From a virus, in the IMG/VR virus record IMGVR_UViG_3300028388_001808, positions 29,734-93,733 of that record: DNA of 64,000 nucleotides. One strand, given 5' to 3'. This document shows, in pieces, positions 17,445 through 24,916 of the stretch. Every line of letters starts with the position of its first letter. Position 1 is the first letter of the stretch. A program made the translations under genes and the position numbers. The notes beneath the pieces were generated by a model. The model saw nothing but the letters and a program-made list of their open reading frames with translations. It searched no databases and was not told the origin of the DNA.

Positions 17445-18101
17445 TTAAGAATGACTAGATTTAATCTTATGCACGTACTCTCCTATAAAGTTCTCTTTCT
17501 TAGTAATAAAGCCAATAGTATCAAACGTAGTCAGCATCTTGCAAACTATCTGTTTTCCTGCGATCTTCACCAACTCTAAAGCCTTACCGTTCACAGATAC
17601 AAAATCCCCACTCTGTGCATCAATACGCTCACTGAAGTTACGATCCAAGGTAAGTACAATAATAGAAAAAGGCGCATAAGTCGTACTATCTATAGAACAG
17701 TCAATGATTCTCAAAAGGACTGACTGGTTTGCACCTTTCGCCTCTATACCCATAAGATCACAAATAGTGTTAAAATCCGTCTTGTCCCAATCATAACTAA
17801 CACCATTATAAGACAACGTATCATACCTTCCACCAGAGTCAAAATACTCTTTCAACCCACCTTTACCCGTCATAATCATTTTATCAGGAGTCTTTATTAC
17901 AGCAGAGAAAAACTCCGATCTATCAACCCTGTCAGTCTTATGGACTACACTAATCGTCGTTTTGCCTTTAACTGAAGTGTTCTCTATTCTATCATAGAAC
18001 ACCTCTAAAAGATACCTTTCTACATCTTCAACTACGAGATTCTTGATCTCCAGGAATTTTTTCATCTTGTCCATGCTATACATTTTTAATAAGTCAACCA
18101 A
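17445..18101 (-). CDS. Hypothetical protein
   Basis: A 218-residue mixed alpha/beta protein with no recognised domain or catalytic motif. It starts inside the end of the zinc-ribbon-like gene upstream (16-base overlap), and MDKMKKF at residue 10 is an alternative start. The stretch TYAPFSIIVLTLDRNFSE and a following beta region (GDFVSVNGKALELVKIAGK) could form a small barrel. Confidence 0.5.
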   Translation of the reverse strand: MVDLLKMYSMDKMKKFLEIKNLVVEDVERYLLEVFYDRIENTSVKGKTTISVVHKTDRVDRSEFFSAVIKTPDKMIMTGKGGLKEYFDSGGRYDTLSYNGVSYDWDKTDFNTICDLMGIEAKGANQSVLLRIIDCSIDSTTYAPFSIIVLTLDRNFSERIDAQSGDFVSVNGKALELVKIAGKQIVCKMLTTFDTIGFITKKENFIGEYVHKIKSSHS

Positions 18102-18385
18102 TCTTTAAACTCTCTGAGACGCTCAACTACAATCACCTTTATCTTCTGCATCCTGGAAAGGGAGTCATACCAAATCTTACTTTTTTTGAACTCCTTATCT
18201 ATAAAACCTTCCCACAGCTCTATAGTAGAGGCTCCTCCTACAGTAACATACTCATAATGAAGTTTCCCGCATCTACTACAATAGCTAGAAACATAAGAAC
18301 CGTAATTCCTAGATACCTTCATATCATGTCCTTTGAACAGACATACGGTCTTCCTAACAAGTCTTCTTGGTCTTTTTCTCATCAT
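18086..18385 (-). CDS. DUF1660-like small zinc protein
   Basis: A 99-residue protein with a basic N-terminus (MMRKRPRRLVRKTV). A putative zinc site follows, made of Cys-x3-Gly-His (CLFKGH) and a second Cys-x2-Cys (YCSRCGK) about 20 residues later. This is the layout of the DUF1660 prophage family. The C-terminal half is a charged helix. It is the first gene leftward from the strand switch, so it may be made early. Confidence 0.6.
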   Translation of the reverse strand: MMRKRPRRLVRKTVCLFKGHDMKVSRNYGSYVSSYCSRCGKLHYEYVTVGGASTIELWEGFIDKEFKKSKIWYDSLSRMQKIKVIVVERLREFKDWLTY

Positions 18386-18693
18386 CTACAATTTAAGCCA
18401 TTTTGTACATAAAGATACTGAACATTTTAAAGAAAACCCAGAAAAACTGACAGGGTAGAAAAATCCAGTACTCCAAAAATTTTTAGAGGTGGGGGTACTA
18501 TACCCTAAAAATCAAAGGATTTAATACCCCCCCCCCTACAATACCTTACCTATTTCTGAAACCCGAAAAAAATTAGGGGGTAGGGGTGAAATGGTGAACC
18601 CCCTCTATTCTTTAGCCCCCACTAATGATTGCAGGGGATACCCCCCTGCATATTTCTAGGAAGGATTTCTATCACCTTGTAAATATATTTACT
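18386..18693. promoter_or_regulatory. Divergent control region with G/C tracts
   Basis: This gap separates leftward and rightward genes. It contains a GGGTACTATACCC palindrome near 18492-18505, a run of ten C at ~18527-18536, a GGGGGTAGGGG stretch, and a hairpin TGCAGGGG/CCCCTGCA near 18630-18651. The hairpin falls in the 5' leader of the rightward gene. Paired and runs-of-G elements here could be operators or a leader structure. A TATATTT box lies right before the rightward ATG. No gene is seen. Confidence 0.45.
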
Positions 18694-19263
18694 ATGCGTA
18701 CCGAACATTCCAAAGTCACTTGTACTCAAGTAGTTTCTTCTCAGTATGATCAGCTTCAAGCAGAGCTGCGTCAGACTGTGACTACGTACTATCCTAACGA
18801 GGCTGTCAATGCTGGACACGACGAGTTGTTCTCCTTTGAAGGAGAAGAAACGCCGTACAGCAGTGAACGCGTCGTGTGGATCAATGTACCTGAAGGAACT
18901 ACCAAAGAACAGGTTGACCAGCGTCTGGCTTCCATGCCGAATTGCTGCATCACCAGGACTCTTTCGTTCGTTCCGATCCTTGAAGAGGGCGATATCGCCA
19001 ACGGAGTTTCCGTTGAAGAGAAGTCCAGATCTCAGATCGTATGCGACGAATCCGGTGAAGTGGTCTACCGCAATGGAAAGCCTATGTTCCGCCGTTACTA
19101 CTTCCGCACCACCAAGTCGGAAGATGTTGACCTGCGGGAACAAACGGCTGAGAAGGCTTACATGCCGCTGTGGCTGCAAGGAGAGTCTGAAATCTCCAGC
19201 AACGCCGCCGCATCCTATGCGGAGCAGTCTGAAGACCTGGCTGCTGAAGAGCAGACCTTCTGA
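18694..19263 (+). CDS. First rightward gene, hypothetical
   Basis: A 189-residue protein; the ATG at 18694 (MRTEHSKVTC) is preferred because upstream codons overlap the leader hairpin. The middle (ERVVWINVPEGTTKEQVDQR then ASMPNCCITRTLSF) and a C-terminal acidic tail ending EEQTF resemble conserved, abundant Bacteroidetes phage proteins of unknown role. Its own strong terminator follows at once, so it is a single-gene transcript. GC content looks higher than in the small genes that follow, consistent with high expression. Confidence 0.65.
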   Translation: MRTEHSKVTCTQVVSSQYDQLQAELRQTVTTYYPNEAVNAGHDELFSFEGEETPYSSERVVWINVPEGTTKEQVDQRLASMPNCCITRTLSFVPILEEGDIANGVSVEEKSRSQIVCDESGEVVYRNGKPMFRRYYFRTTKSEDVDLREQTAEKAYMPLWLQGESEISSNAAASYAEQSEDLAAEEQTF

Positions 19264-19274
19264 CCGCCGGAGAT

Positions 19275-19316
19275 ATTGTCCGAGTCCTGTAGAAATGCAG
19301 GATTCGGACAATTTTT
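19275..19316 (+). terminator. Strong intrinsic terminator
   Basis: A 15-bp stem with one mismatch (ATTGTCCGA/TCGGACAAT outer arms, TCCTG/CAGGA inner arms) is followed by T5. It ends the single-gene transcript of the first rightward gene. The 200 bases after it hold only a GTCAGG/CCTGAC hairpin and no gene. Confidence 0.9.
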
Positions 19317-19532
19317 CACAATCAAAGGGCGGTGAATTGACAATTGGAAGAAAATTCGGTACATAGTATGGTGATTATGAGGTGATTAGAGGAGTGAAGA
19401 GACGAGTCAGGAACCTGACGCCCTCTCAAACCTTTTTCACAAATCCTCATTTTTATGAATCTAACTGTGATTTTACATAGCAGTTTCAGATAGACAGGTA
19501 AACAAATGTATCGTTAACCTAAATCTATCACC

Positions 19533-19730
19533 ATGAAACTGTACGTAATAACTATAGAGACAGCACAAGAATTTACTCCCTGGAGTGAATGGCGTATTTA
19601 CGCTGTGTTCGTCTCTAAAGATAAAGCAGTAGCTTGCTTAACTCAGTTAAGACAAGACATCCAGAACAGCAATTGCTGGTACTCTGATGTCGAACTGTCT
19701 GAACAAGAGGAAGGCGAGTTAGCTGTTTAG
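19533..19730 (+). CDS. Small hypothetical protein
   Basis: A 65-residue protein (MKLYVITIETAQEFTPWSEW ...) with a beta start and a charged helix (SKDKAVACLTQLRQDIQ), a fold pattern common in small phage proteins. It stands alone between non-coding structured stretches. Confidence 0.5.
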   Translation: MKLYVITIETAQEFTPWSEWRIYAVFVSKDKAVACLTQLRQDIQNSNCWYSDVELSEQEEGELAV

Positions 19731-20149
19731 GGATATTCAGGATTCACCCTTAAAAGAATCCGATTCATGCCAAGGATGATAATCTCGTAGTCCTTGGACA
19801 TCTGCCTCTCTACAGAACGCTGAGATAAGAGAAGGCATGTGAGGCCCGTTTGACCCTCACTGGTTAGAGACTCAGTAGAAGATCAGATAATACCTTCAGT
19901 AATGTTGGTATTAGCCGCCTGATTAGCAATGTGCAGGTTTGAGGTACTGTACATAAAAAAAATCCACAACCTATCGCCTAAACAACGAAGGTGGACTAAG
20001 TGTCGGATTGTTATCGGCATGTCCATGTGGAATACTACCGTAGGCTGACTGGGATGCTGCATCGTGTGTGTAGCAATACTCCAGTGTAATGAGTATGACT
20101 CGTGCGAATGCCTACGGTAGTTACTTTGTAATCAACTCAATCCAATGAT
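19731..20149 (+). ncRNA. Structured non-coding stretch, candidate RNA
   Basis: No gene is seen. Successive stems include GGATTC/GAATCC, CCAAGGA/TCCTTGG at 19770-19797, GTGAGG/CCTCAC, TAATACC/GGTATTA nested in ATCAG/CTGAT, TCCAC/GTGGA, and a perfect 12-bp helix ACTACCGTAGGC/GCCTACGGTAGT. The last spans 20033-20121 and encloses smaller hairpins (ATACTC/GAGTAT). This density of perfect stems without codons points to one or more stable RNAs rather than a decayed gene. Strand is assumed to be plus, like the flanking genes. Confidence 0.6.
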
Positions 20150-20497
20150 ATGAAAAAGCAACTGACACGCCGCGAAGTAGAGATTCTCACTCTTATCAAG
20201 ACTGTATATAAGTCTTATAAGCACATTAGCGAGATGCATACTCTTACGTACTTACTGGAAAAGCTTGATGATTACACAGAGATCATGGAAGCTAAAGGTA
20301 CTAGCTACGGCTATACCTACATCAACAACATGGAATCTCTGGTCAAAGTGGTCGCCATGACCACTATCAACGCACAATACGGATATACGAGGTTCCTGAG
20401 AAAGGAATACCAGAATCCAGCTTATCACGTCGACAACTTTGTGTCTGATGACATGAAGTGGATTGGCGATGAGCGAGAGTTTGAATTCTCCGTATAA
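20150..20497 (+). CDS. Hypothetical protein
   Basis: A 115-residue protein beginning MKKQLTRREVEILTLIKTVY. The TRREVEILTLI segment echoes the start of LuxR-type helix-turn-helix domains, but the recognition helix is not clear. The rest is helical and ends in an acidic DEREFEFSV. It lies between two structured non-coding stretches. Confidence 0.55.
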   Translation: MKKQLTRREVEILTLIKTVYKSYKHISEMHTLTYLLEKLDDYTEIMEAKGTSYGYTYINNMESLVKVVAMTTINAQYGYTRFLRKEYQNPAYHVDNFVSDDMKWIGDEREFEFSV

Positions 20498-21391
20498 CAA
20501 ATAACAGACCTACTAGGTGGGTCTGTTACTCTCTCATAGATGCCCTGACAGACGGCTTCTATACTGTGAGAGAGTATCCGAACCAAATAGTCTGTTAAAA
20601 GATAGCAGTAACAAGGATCATAACCTTGAGGCTTTGTTATGTGCCTTAGCCGACCGGAGAGCTAAACATAACCATCACAAGTGATGTCTTGGTCTAAACC
20701 TTGCTGCTGTCTTTTACAAGTCACCAATACCTCTATATCATGAGATTACGATACTAGCATATTACTTAGCGAAAAAAAAGATCGGACAGCGGACAACAGA
20801 GGAGTCTTTAAGATGGGCTTCTCTGTTGTTGTCTTTAATGTTCCATTACTTCATGCTATTGGAGGTGTGAGTCTTTTGACGACATACGACCTCCAGTAGT
20901 AGAGAAGTGAAAGCCCTTAAATGGGATAACTACAGGTATAAGCAACCTGTAGGATGGCAGCAATCCAGCTTTAGGATTGCCTTACTGTAGCGAATAAAGT
21001 TACAGTAAGTAGCTACCACATATCGGAAATGTTATGGTAGCATTGTGCGGGAAATCTCTATGAAGAACTAGCTTAATGGCAGAGCTGCCATAGTAATTTT
21101 GCTATGGTGTAACATTCTTTTTGAAGCATCCCTACAGATGTGGATATAGAATGACTGGTGTGTAGGCACTTGGTTTTGGTTCGAATCCAAAGTTCTTCAC
21201 TACTAAGCGTACAATCTGGATAAAACCGGATGTTAGCCAGTACGCTTCCTACCTCATTAGGTAGGTATATCAAGTACTTGCGCATTGCCCGTTTAATACG
21301 GCCACAGTGCAAGGCTAAAAGGAGTAAAGGGAAACTCCAGTTATGGCTGTTTTTACCCAACACCACTATGGGTTGATGTTAGTGGTAATAA
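20498..21391 (+). ncRNA. Large structured non-coding region, candidate ornate RNA
   Basis: Almost 900 bases with no convincing gene. Stems include AACAGACC/GGTCTGTT (20503) and a ~20-bp hairpin ACTCTCTCA.../...TGAGAGAGT (20528-20576). A cloverleaf-like unit at 20597-20715 has an AAAAGATAGCAG-type outer stem, an inner GTTATG/CATAAC arm, TTAGC/GCTAA and ATCA/TGAT. GGACAACAGAG/CTCTGTTGTTGTC and TGGAGGT/ACCTCCA follow, then a run of four 7-8 bp hairpins from 20930 to 21041, a tRNA-like unit, and AAGCGTAC/GTACGCTT. The size and tRNA-like insert recall GOLLD or ROOL RNAs of phages; that link is inferred. Confidence 0.6.
21062..21199 (+). tRNA. tRNA-like RNA with long insert before the T arm
   Basis: The acceptor stem GAAGAAC/GTTCTTC is perfect. 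The D arm GCTT-AATGGCA-GAGC is canonical with GG in the loop, and the T arm is TTTGG-TTCGAAT-CCAAA. Between D and T arms lie about 85 bases instead of about 22. They form GCCATAG/CTATGGT and CATTCT/AGAATG hairpins. No ordinary 5-bp, 7-base anticodon arm can be assigned. It may be a tRNA with an insertion or a tRNA-like domain of a larger RNA. Confidence 0.55.
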
Positions 21392-21580
21392 TTGAGCATT
21401 CTAAATCCTAAAAGAGTGAAGGGATATGTAGTGTGGATGCACTGGGACGACAACTCCGTAACTACGGATGTTGTACGTGACCTACGTGCAGCCATGCGGA
21501 TTGTCCGTAATGTAAAGAAGGACATTCGCCTTTATGAGGTGGAAGTTCGTTCTAACAGAACGGGCAAAAGAGTATATTAG
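21392..21580 (+). CDS. Possible small protein, TTG start
   Basis: A 62-residue frame (SILNPKRVKGYVVWMHWDD ...) starting at TTG. A small beta-sheet plus a helix (VVRDLRAAMRIVRNVKKD) and a basic tail look protein-like, and codon choice resembles that of neighbours. There is no ATG start, and it lies between structured non-coding stretches. Right after it an AAGAGTA/TACTCTT hairpin appears. Moderate to low certainty. Confidence 0.4.
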   Translation: MSILNPKRVKGYVVWMHWDDNSVTTDVVRDLRAAMRIVRNVKKDIRLYEVEVRSNRTGKRVY

Positions 21581-21954
21581 TACTCTTATCCGATGATCTC
21601 AATGTAAAGCGAGTCATAGCTTTACACGCAGGACTACATGCGATAATGGTAGTATATGCTGGTATGGGCTAAAGGATAACCATACTACCTTGGCAGAGTA
21701 GATAAAGGATGCGAAACTCTGCGTGTCACCACTGACACCGTTAAAGAAGGGCGTTTCTCCATGTGGAGGCTGCTGTACGATAACAGTAATATTTAAAACT
21801 CGTGCCAGCGAGTATAATGCTGGGAGCTTACTTTTACCCTAAGTCTCGAAAGAGATATGGGATGCTTACAAGACTGTAGAAATACAGAGCAAGCCAAGCA
21901 GGGCAAGCAATACTGCAAAAAAACCAAACCCCGGAGCGCCAACCGGATTAAAAA
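21581..21954 (+). ncRNA. Structured non-coding stretch, candidate RNA
   Basis: No gene is seen. In order there are stems TGTAAAGC/GCTTTACA (21603), GGTAGTAT/ATACTACC (21647), GCAGAGT/ACTCTGC, GTGTCA/TGACAC, CTCCA/TGGAG and ACTCG/CGAGT. These are followed by TCTC-GAAA-GAGA inside CCC/GGG, and CTGTA-GAAA-TACAG. The two GAAA loops are GNRA tetraloops, which often dock in folded RNAs. This looks like one compact RNA of about 350 bases. Confidence 0.55.
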
Positions 21955-22254
21955 ATGGCGGGAAATATGTTAGAGATTAAAAAAGGCGACTTGACCATAC
22001 TTATTAGTATGGTTAAGCTCCAATCCGTCGAAAATTGGGTTGGAGAGATTCAGGCACCACACGGAACATTCCGTTCGAAGATATCGGCGGACTGGCTTCC
22101 ACCTAATACTTATGCTAGCCATGTAAAAGATGACCCAAGCCTCATTGGGGTTTGGGAGGTAGACACAGAAAAGATGGAAGTCGTATGTGAGGGGTACCAC
22201 TACCCCAAAACGTCAAGTAATAATGTCCAGCTAGTGGTTAGCTGGGAACATTAA
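21955..22254 (+). CDS. Small hypothetical protein
   Basis: A 99-residue protein (or 95 from the second ATG, MLEIKKGDL). It is beta-rich with Trp residues (ENWVGEIQAPHGTFRS, LIGVWEVDTEKMEVV) and has no recognised domain. It interrupts the structured non-coding region and is probably translated, but its short length leaves some doubt. Confidence 0.45.
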   Translation: MAGNMLEIKKGDLTILISMVKLQSVENWVGEIQAPHGTFRSKISADWLPPNTYASHVKDDPSLIGVWEVDTEKMEVVCEGYHYPKTSSNNVQLVVSWEH

Positions 22255-22802
22255 GACATTCCCCGTCACAGCGTTTGGGGGAGAATGCACGTTGATTTTT
22301 TTTAATAGCCTACAGCTATTGTTGCAGCAATAGAGACAACTGTAGAGTAGAATATGAGGATGAAAGCGCCTCACCATAGTTGTAGTCTTGTCAACTGCTT
22401 ATCCGAAACACTACACACTCCTAAAAAGCTGGAGTGTTAAATGCAAGATTAGTTGGTGTGAAGGATAATAAACTATGGTTATGTTTTGACAGTCCACCGA
22501 GAGGGAGGACGTTACTCTGATCTCGGTTAATCTTTGTGGAGGCTAGTAAACACGCCGAAGAAACTAGATTGCCGAACGCCTAACCAGCGGAGACAGAGTA
22601 GGCAGCTACTTGGCTGTACCTTTGAAAAATCAACCACTGTCGGTTGGTCAGATCATCGGTACTTCTCACAGACAAGTAGCGTTCTTTACACCAGACGTGA
22701 GAAGAAGGTGTAAAGTCCTAGCACTCGTGGGAGTGCAGTGTGCGATTAGTGATGTGCTACAGGTTTGAAACAGCATCACTGAAGACAACAAAACTCAATA
22801 CC
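22255..22802 (+). ncRNA. Structured non-coding stretch with pseudoknot
   Basis: No gene is seen over 548 bases. A multi-branched unit is closed by ACCATAGTT/AACTATGGT and TTATCC/GGATAA around an ACACTCC/GGAGTGT hairpin (22370-22476). Before it are AATAGC/GCTATT, CTATTG/CAATAG and CTACAG/CTGTAG. After it come CCGAGA/TCTCGG, CTAGT/ACTAG, CAACC/GGTTG, a pseudoknot, and GCACTC/GAGTGC. Such a complex fold without codons suggests a functional RNA. Confidence 0.6.
22662..22715 (+). ncRNA. H-type RNA pseudoknot
   Basis: Two perfect helices interlock: CTTCTCAC (22662-22669) pairs with GTGAGAAG (22697-22704). CTTTACACC (22684-22692) pairs with GGTGTAAAG (22707-22715). The order A-B-A'-B' makes a classical pseudoknot with 8-bp and 9-bp stems, very unlikely by chance. 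Confidence 0.7.
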
Positions 22803-23105
22803 ATGAAAGACATTGGAGGATTTATTGCTATTTCTATCTTTGTAGTCCTGATTTTAGGATTACCTTTACTGCTCTGGTACTACGACCAAGGCGGTAAGGA
22901 GGTAGAAAAACAAGAAATATTGACTCAGATCACCGAAGATTTTACCGTTGCACAGATCACTGCAATGGTAGAAGAACGCATGAGCGGAGTCAGCGACACC
23001 AGTGAAGCCTATGAGGCTTACTGGATAGTGCTACACGCACTGTCGGAGAAAGAATACAAAGAATTTTCAGTTGAGGTTAACGTACAAAGTTACCTCAGCA
23101 GATAA
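22803..23105 (+). CDS. Small membrane-anchored protein
   Basis: A 100-residue protein from the ATG at 22803. Residues 5-27 are a membrane helix (GFIAISIFVVLILGLPLLLW). The remainder is a charged, soluble domain (EEILTQ-like helix, then SEAYEAYWIVLHALSEKEYK). The upstream in-frame codons lie in the structured leader and are not used. Function unknown; single-helix proteins like this often act at the envelope. Confidence 0.55.
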   Translation: MKDIGGFIAISIFVVLILGLPLLLWYYDQGGKEVEKQEILTQITEDFTVAQITAMVEERMSGVSDTSEAYEAYWIVLHALSEKEYKEFSVEVNVQSYLSR

Positions 23106-23106
23106 A

Positions 23107-23163
23107 GAAACGCCGGGGTCCCCTCGAATCCCTCTAACCCACCACACAGAGGGGACTTCCGGC
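23107..23163 (+). promoter_or_regulatory. GC-rich leader or terminator-like hairpin
   Basis: Arms GCCGG/CCGGC and TCCCCTC/GAGGGGA pair across a 20-base loop, immediately after one gene and 15 bases before the next ATG. There is no T-run, so a leader structure or processing site is more likely than a terminator. Confidence 0.45.
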
Positions 23164-23177
23164 ACAAAACAACTGAC

Positions 23178-23342
23178 ATGAATGTAGAACTGTTTGAAAA
23201 GGGAGACAGTGTGCTGAAAGGATTTGGAATCCTGACAGTCCACACTGGACTAAAAAGCAGGTCACTGTTGGCTTGCTTTTACAACAGAGAAACCAAAGAA
23301 TTCTGGGTGGACATTATGTTCATCCAAATAGTACTACGATAA
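23178..23342 (+). CDS. Very small hypothetical protein
   Basis: A 54-residue protein beginning MNVELFEKGDSVLKGFGILT and ending FIQIVLR. The first half looks like a small beta barrel (GDSVLKGFGILTVHTGLKS), the second contains Trp and Cys. It lies between two hairpins in the small-gene region. It is short, but has a clear ATG, good codon usage and no competing frame. Confidence 0.5.
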   Translation: MNVELFEKGDSVLKGFGILTVHTGLKSRSLLACFYNRETKEFWVDIMFIQIVLR

Positions 23343-23634
23343 GATACGAGGGCGGCACTAGTTTTCTCACATAGCGTAATCCTCTTACGCATCTGTTTTA
23401 TGGGGTAATTGTTTAGCCGCCTTCTTTTAAGGATTGGTTTTTTGGGGTTTTCAGGCTGCCTGTCTTCGGATGGGCAGCCTATCTTTAAGACAAGTCACAG
23501 ACCGAACTCTGGAGAGTGCAAAGTCAGGACTTGTCTTTTTTTTGATCCAAGGTAGGCCAGCGATCTCCCTTTTTTGGGTAACTGGTTGCGGTGAAAACCC
23601 GCTTAAATGCGCTTATAATCAAAAAAAAGACGCC
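23343..23634 (+). ncRNA. Structured gap: nested stem, UUCG hairpin and terminator
   Basis: GGGCGGC and GCCGCC (23350/23422) enclose a GCGTAA/TTACGC hairpin. A 12-bp hairpin closed by C-UUCG-G (AGGCTGCC/GGCAGCCT arms, 23453-23480) follows. A perfect 10-bp stem AAGACAAGTC/GACTTGTCTT with T8 (23487-23543) is an intrinsic terminator. No gene is seen; the long open frame over this stretch is broken up by these structures and lacks a good start. Confidence 0.65.
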
Positions 23635-23946
23635 ATGACAAAGGAACAGATCAAACATCTGACGCAAAATGTGTTGAACGAATTGGGATTACAGCAGGTA
23701 GAAACGGTAGAAATACCTGAACCTGTACTACAGCATCTTCTTGAAAAAAGAGGCAAAAGAATGGGTATACCCAGTAGCCTCATAAACAAATTAGACATAA
23801 TACTGTACAGGGCTAACAAAAATAAGACATCAAGTAACGATGTCTTTATAAAGGCGTTGACAGAGATGAAAAGAGAGATATTCGTCCATACCTTCTTTGA
23901 ACACCTGGACGAAATTTTAGTGGATCAGGCAGAACAGCTACTATGA
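23635..23946 (+). CDS. Small helical hypothetical protein
   Basis: A 103-residue protein. The ATG at 23635 (MTKEQIKHLTQNVLNELGLQ) is chosen because everything upstream lies in the terminator and UUCG hairpin. It is nearly all helical and amphipathic, with a basic middle (LLEKRGKRMG). It overlaps the Cys-rich gene downstream by 4 bases. Function unknown. Confidence 0.6.
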   Translation: MTKEQIKHLTQNVLNELGLQQVETVEIPEPVLQHLLEKRGKRMGIPSSLINKLDIILYRANKNKTSSNDVFIKALTEMKREIFVHTFFEHLDEILVDQAEQLL

Positions 23947-24518
23947 AGAAAAGAGAAGACATAGACTACGAAATGCTAGACAAGCGTCATAGCTACAGCA
24001 AACCCACTTGTGGGGTAGAAGAACTGTTTGAAAAGTGGGACTTTTTGTGGTCCTCTTTCTTAAAAAGCTTCAACCCCTGTCAGTGGGAGAATGGAACCTG
24101 TGCGCTAATGAGAGACGACCAGTTCAAAGGTCATCCTTATTACAACAGCCCGTTTGCTTGCTGTAGCGGATGTAGTCACGCTTCGTCAGATGGATGCACT
24201 ACGTCCAACCTGGAATGTAAATCCTGGCTATGCAGTAAGGCGAAAGCCAACCTGCAAGATCAGGGGAACTATGATGCGTACGTTCTACTAGATCGTGCAT
24301 ATCATAGAGAGGTACTGCACAGAAAATTCTACATTAGCAAGGAGCAATACATAGAAGATGTGTACCTTGCGAAAAATAACGGTACTCAAGTCCAGAAGTT
24401 AGACTTTGGCTGGAGTAACAAAGAGGATATAAGAAAAAAACTGTCGCAGCATGGAGCAGGGATTATTTACAAAGAAAGATTTGGAGAAAGAATACCAGAA
24501 GTGGTGTTTAACATTTGA
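23943..24518 (+). CDS. Cys-rich protein, copy 1 of a tandem pair
   Basis: A 191-residue protein with a Cys cluster: NPCQWENGTC, then FACCSGCSHASSDGC, then LECKSWLCSK. The spacing suggests a zinc or iron-sulphur site. The next gene repeats the same plan (C-C-x-x-C, NGCPTQNLSC, FLCQ), so the two arose by duplication. The cluster recalls YkgJ-like C-rich domains, but the match is weak. The C-terminal third is helical and basic. Confidence 0.6.
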   Translation: MKKREDIDYEMLDKRHSYSKPTCGVEELFEKWDFLWSSFLKSFNPCQWENGTCALMRDDQFKGHPYYNSPFACCSGCSHASSDGCTTSNLECKSWLCSKAKANLQDQGNYDAYVLLDRAYHREVLHRKFYISKEQYIEDVYLAKNNGTQVQKLDFGWSNKEDIRKKLSQHGAGIIYKERFGERIPEVVFNI

Positions 24519-24867
24519 CGGCTTTTTCAAAGCCTTCAACGTCTGTGGTTGGAGAACTGACCAAGACGGAAATACCACTTGTCACGGTATGAGGAGAGGA
24601 GTCTTCAAGAACAGCCCTACGGGTTGTTGCGGAGACTGCAAGCTGTTCAACAACGGCTGCCCTACTCAAAATCTTTCGTGCAAAATATTCCTTTGCCAAG
24701 AGGCAGCAGATAATCTGCCAGAAAGGGCGAAGGAAGACTACAAGAAGCTACTGTTTGGTTTCAACCAAGAGTTTAAAGGTTGGAACCATACCGAGACATA
24801 CAAGGTTGAAAAAGAGGACTGTCTGAAATCGATCAGACGTCATCTTGAAAACAAGGAAGTAGAGTGA
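24451..24867 (+). CDS. Cys-rich protein, copy 2 of a tandem pair
   Basis: A 138-residue paralogue of the preceding gene. Aligned blocks are FFKAFNVCGW with FLKSFNPCQW, then TGCCGDCKLFNNGCPT with FACCSGCSHASSDGCT, then LSCKIFLCQ with LECKSWLCS. It starts 68 bases inside copy 1 in another frame. Diverged paralogues kept side by side suggest that both work, perhaps as a heterodimer. Metal binding is inferred from the Cys pattern. Confidence 0.6.
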   Translation: MEQGLFTKKDLEKEYQKWCLTFDGFFKAFNVCGWRTDQDGNTTCHGMRRGVFKNSPTGCCGDCKLFNNGCPTQNLSCKIFLCQEAADNLPERAKEDYKKLLFGFNQEFKGWNHTETYKVEKEDCLKSIRRHLENKEVE

Positions 24868-24916
24868 AGAACACACTATGAGATAACTATTATTTCTTCA
24901 CTTTAAAAGCCAAAAT

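Noticed and set aside
18622-19311. 229-residue minus-strand frame over the first rightward gene
   Set aside because: It is a mirror frame of a well-formed plus-strand gene with its own terminator.
21073-21366. 97-residue minus-strand frame
   Set aside because: It lies wholly inside the structured non-coding region, covers the tRNA-like unit on the opposite strand, and has no neighbours on that strand.
19731-22802. CRISPR array or protein-coding decay as an explanation for the repeats
   Set aside because: The inverted repeats differ in sequence and have no regular spacing, so no CRISPR array; perfect stems and lack of residual protein similarity argue against decayed genes.
23434-23634. N-terminal extension of the gene at 23635
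   Set aside because: The added residues are encoded by a UUCG hairpin and an intrinsic terminator; a good ATG lies right after them.
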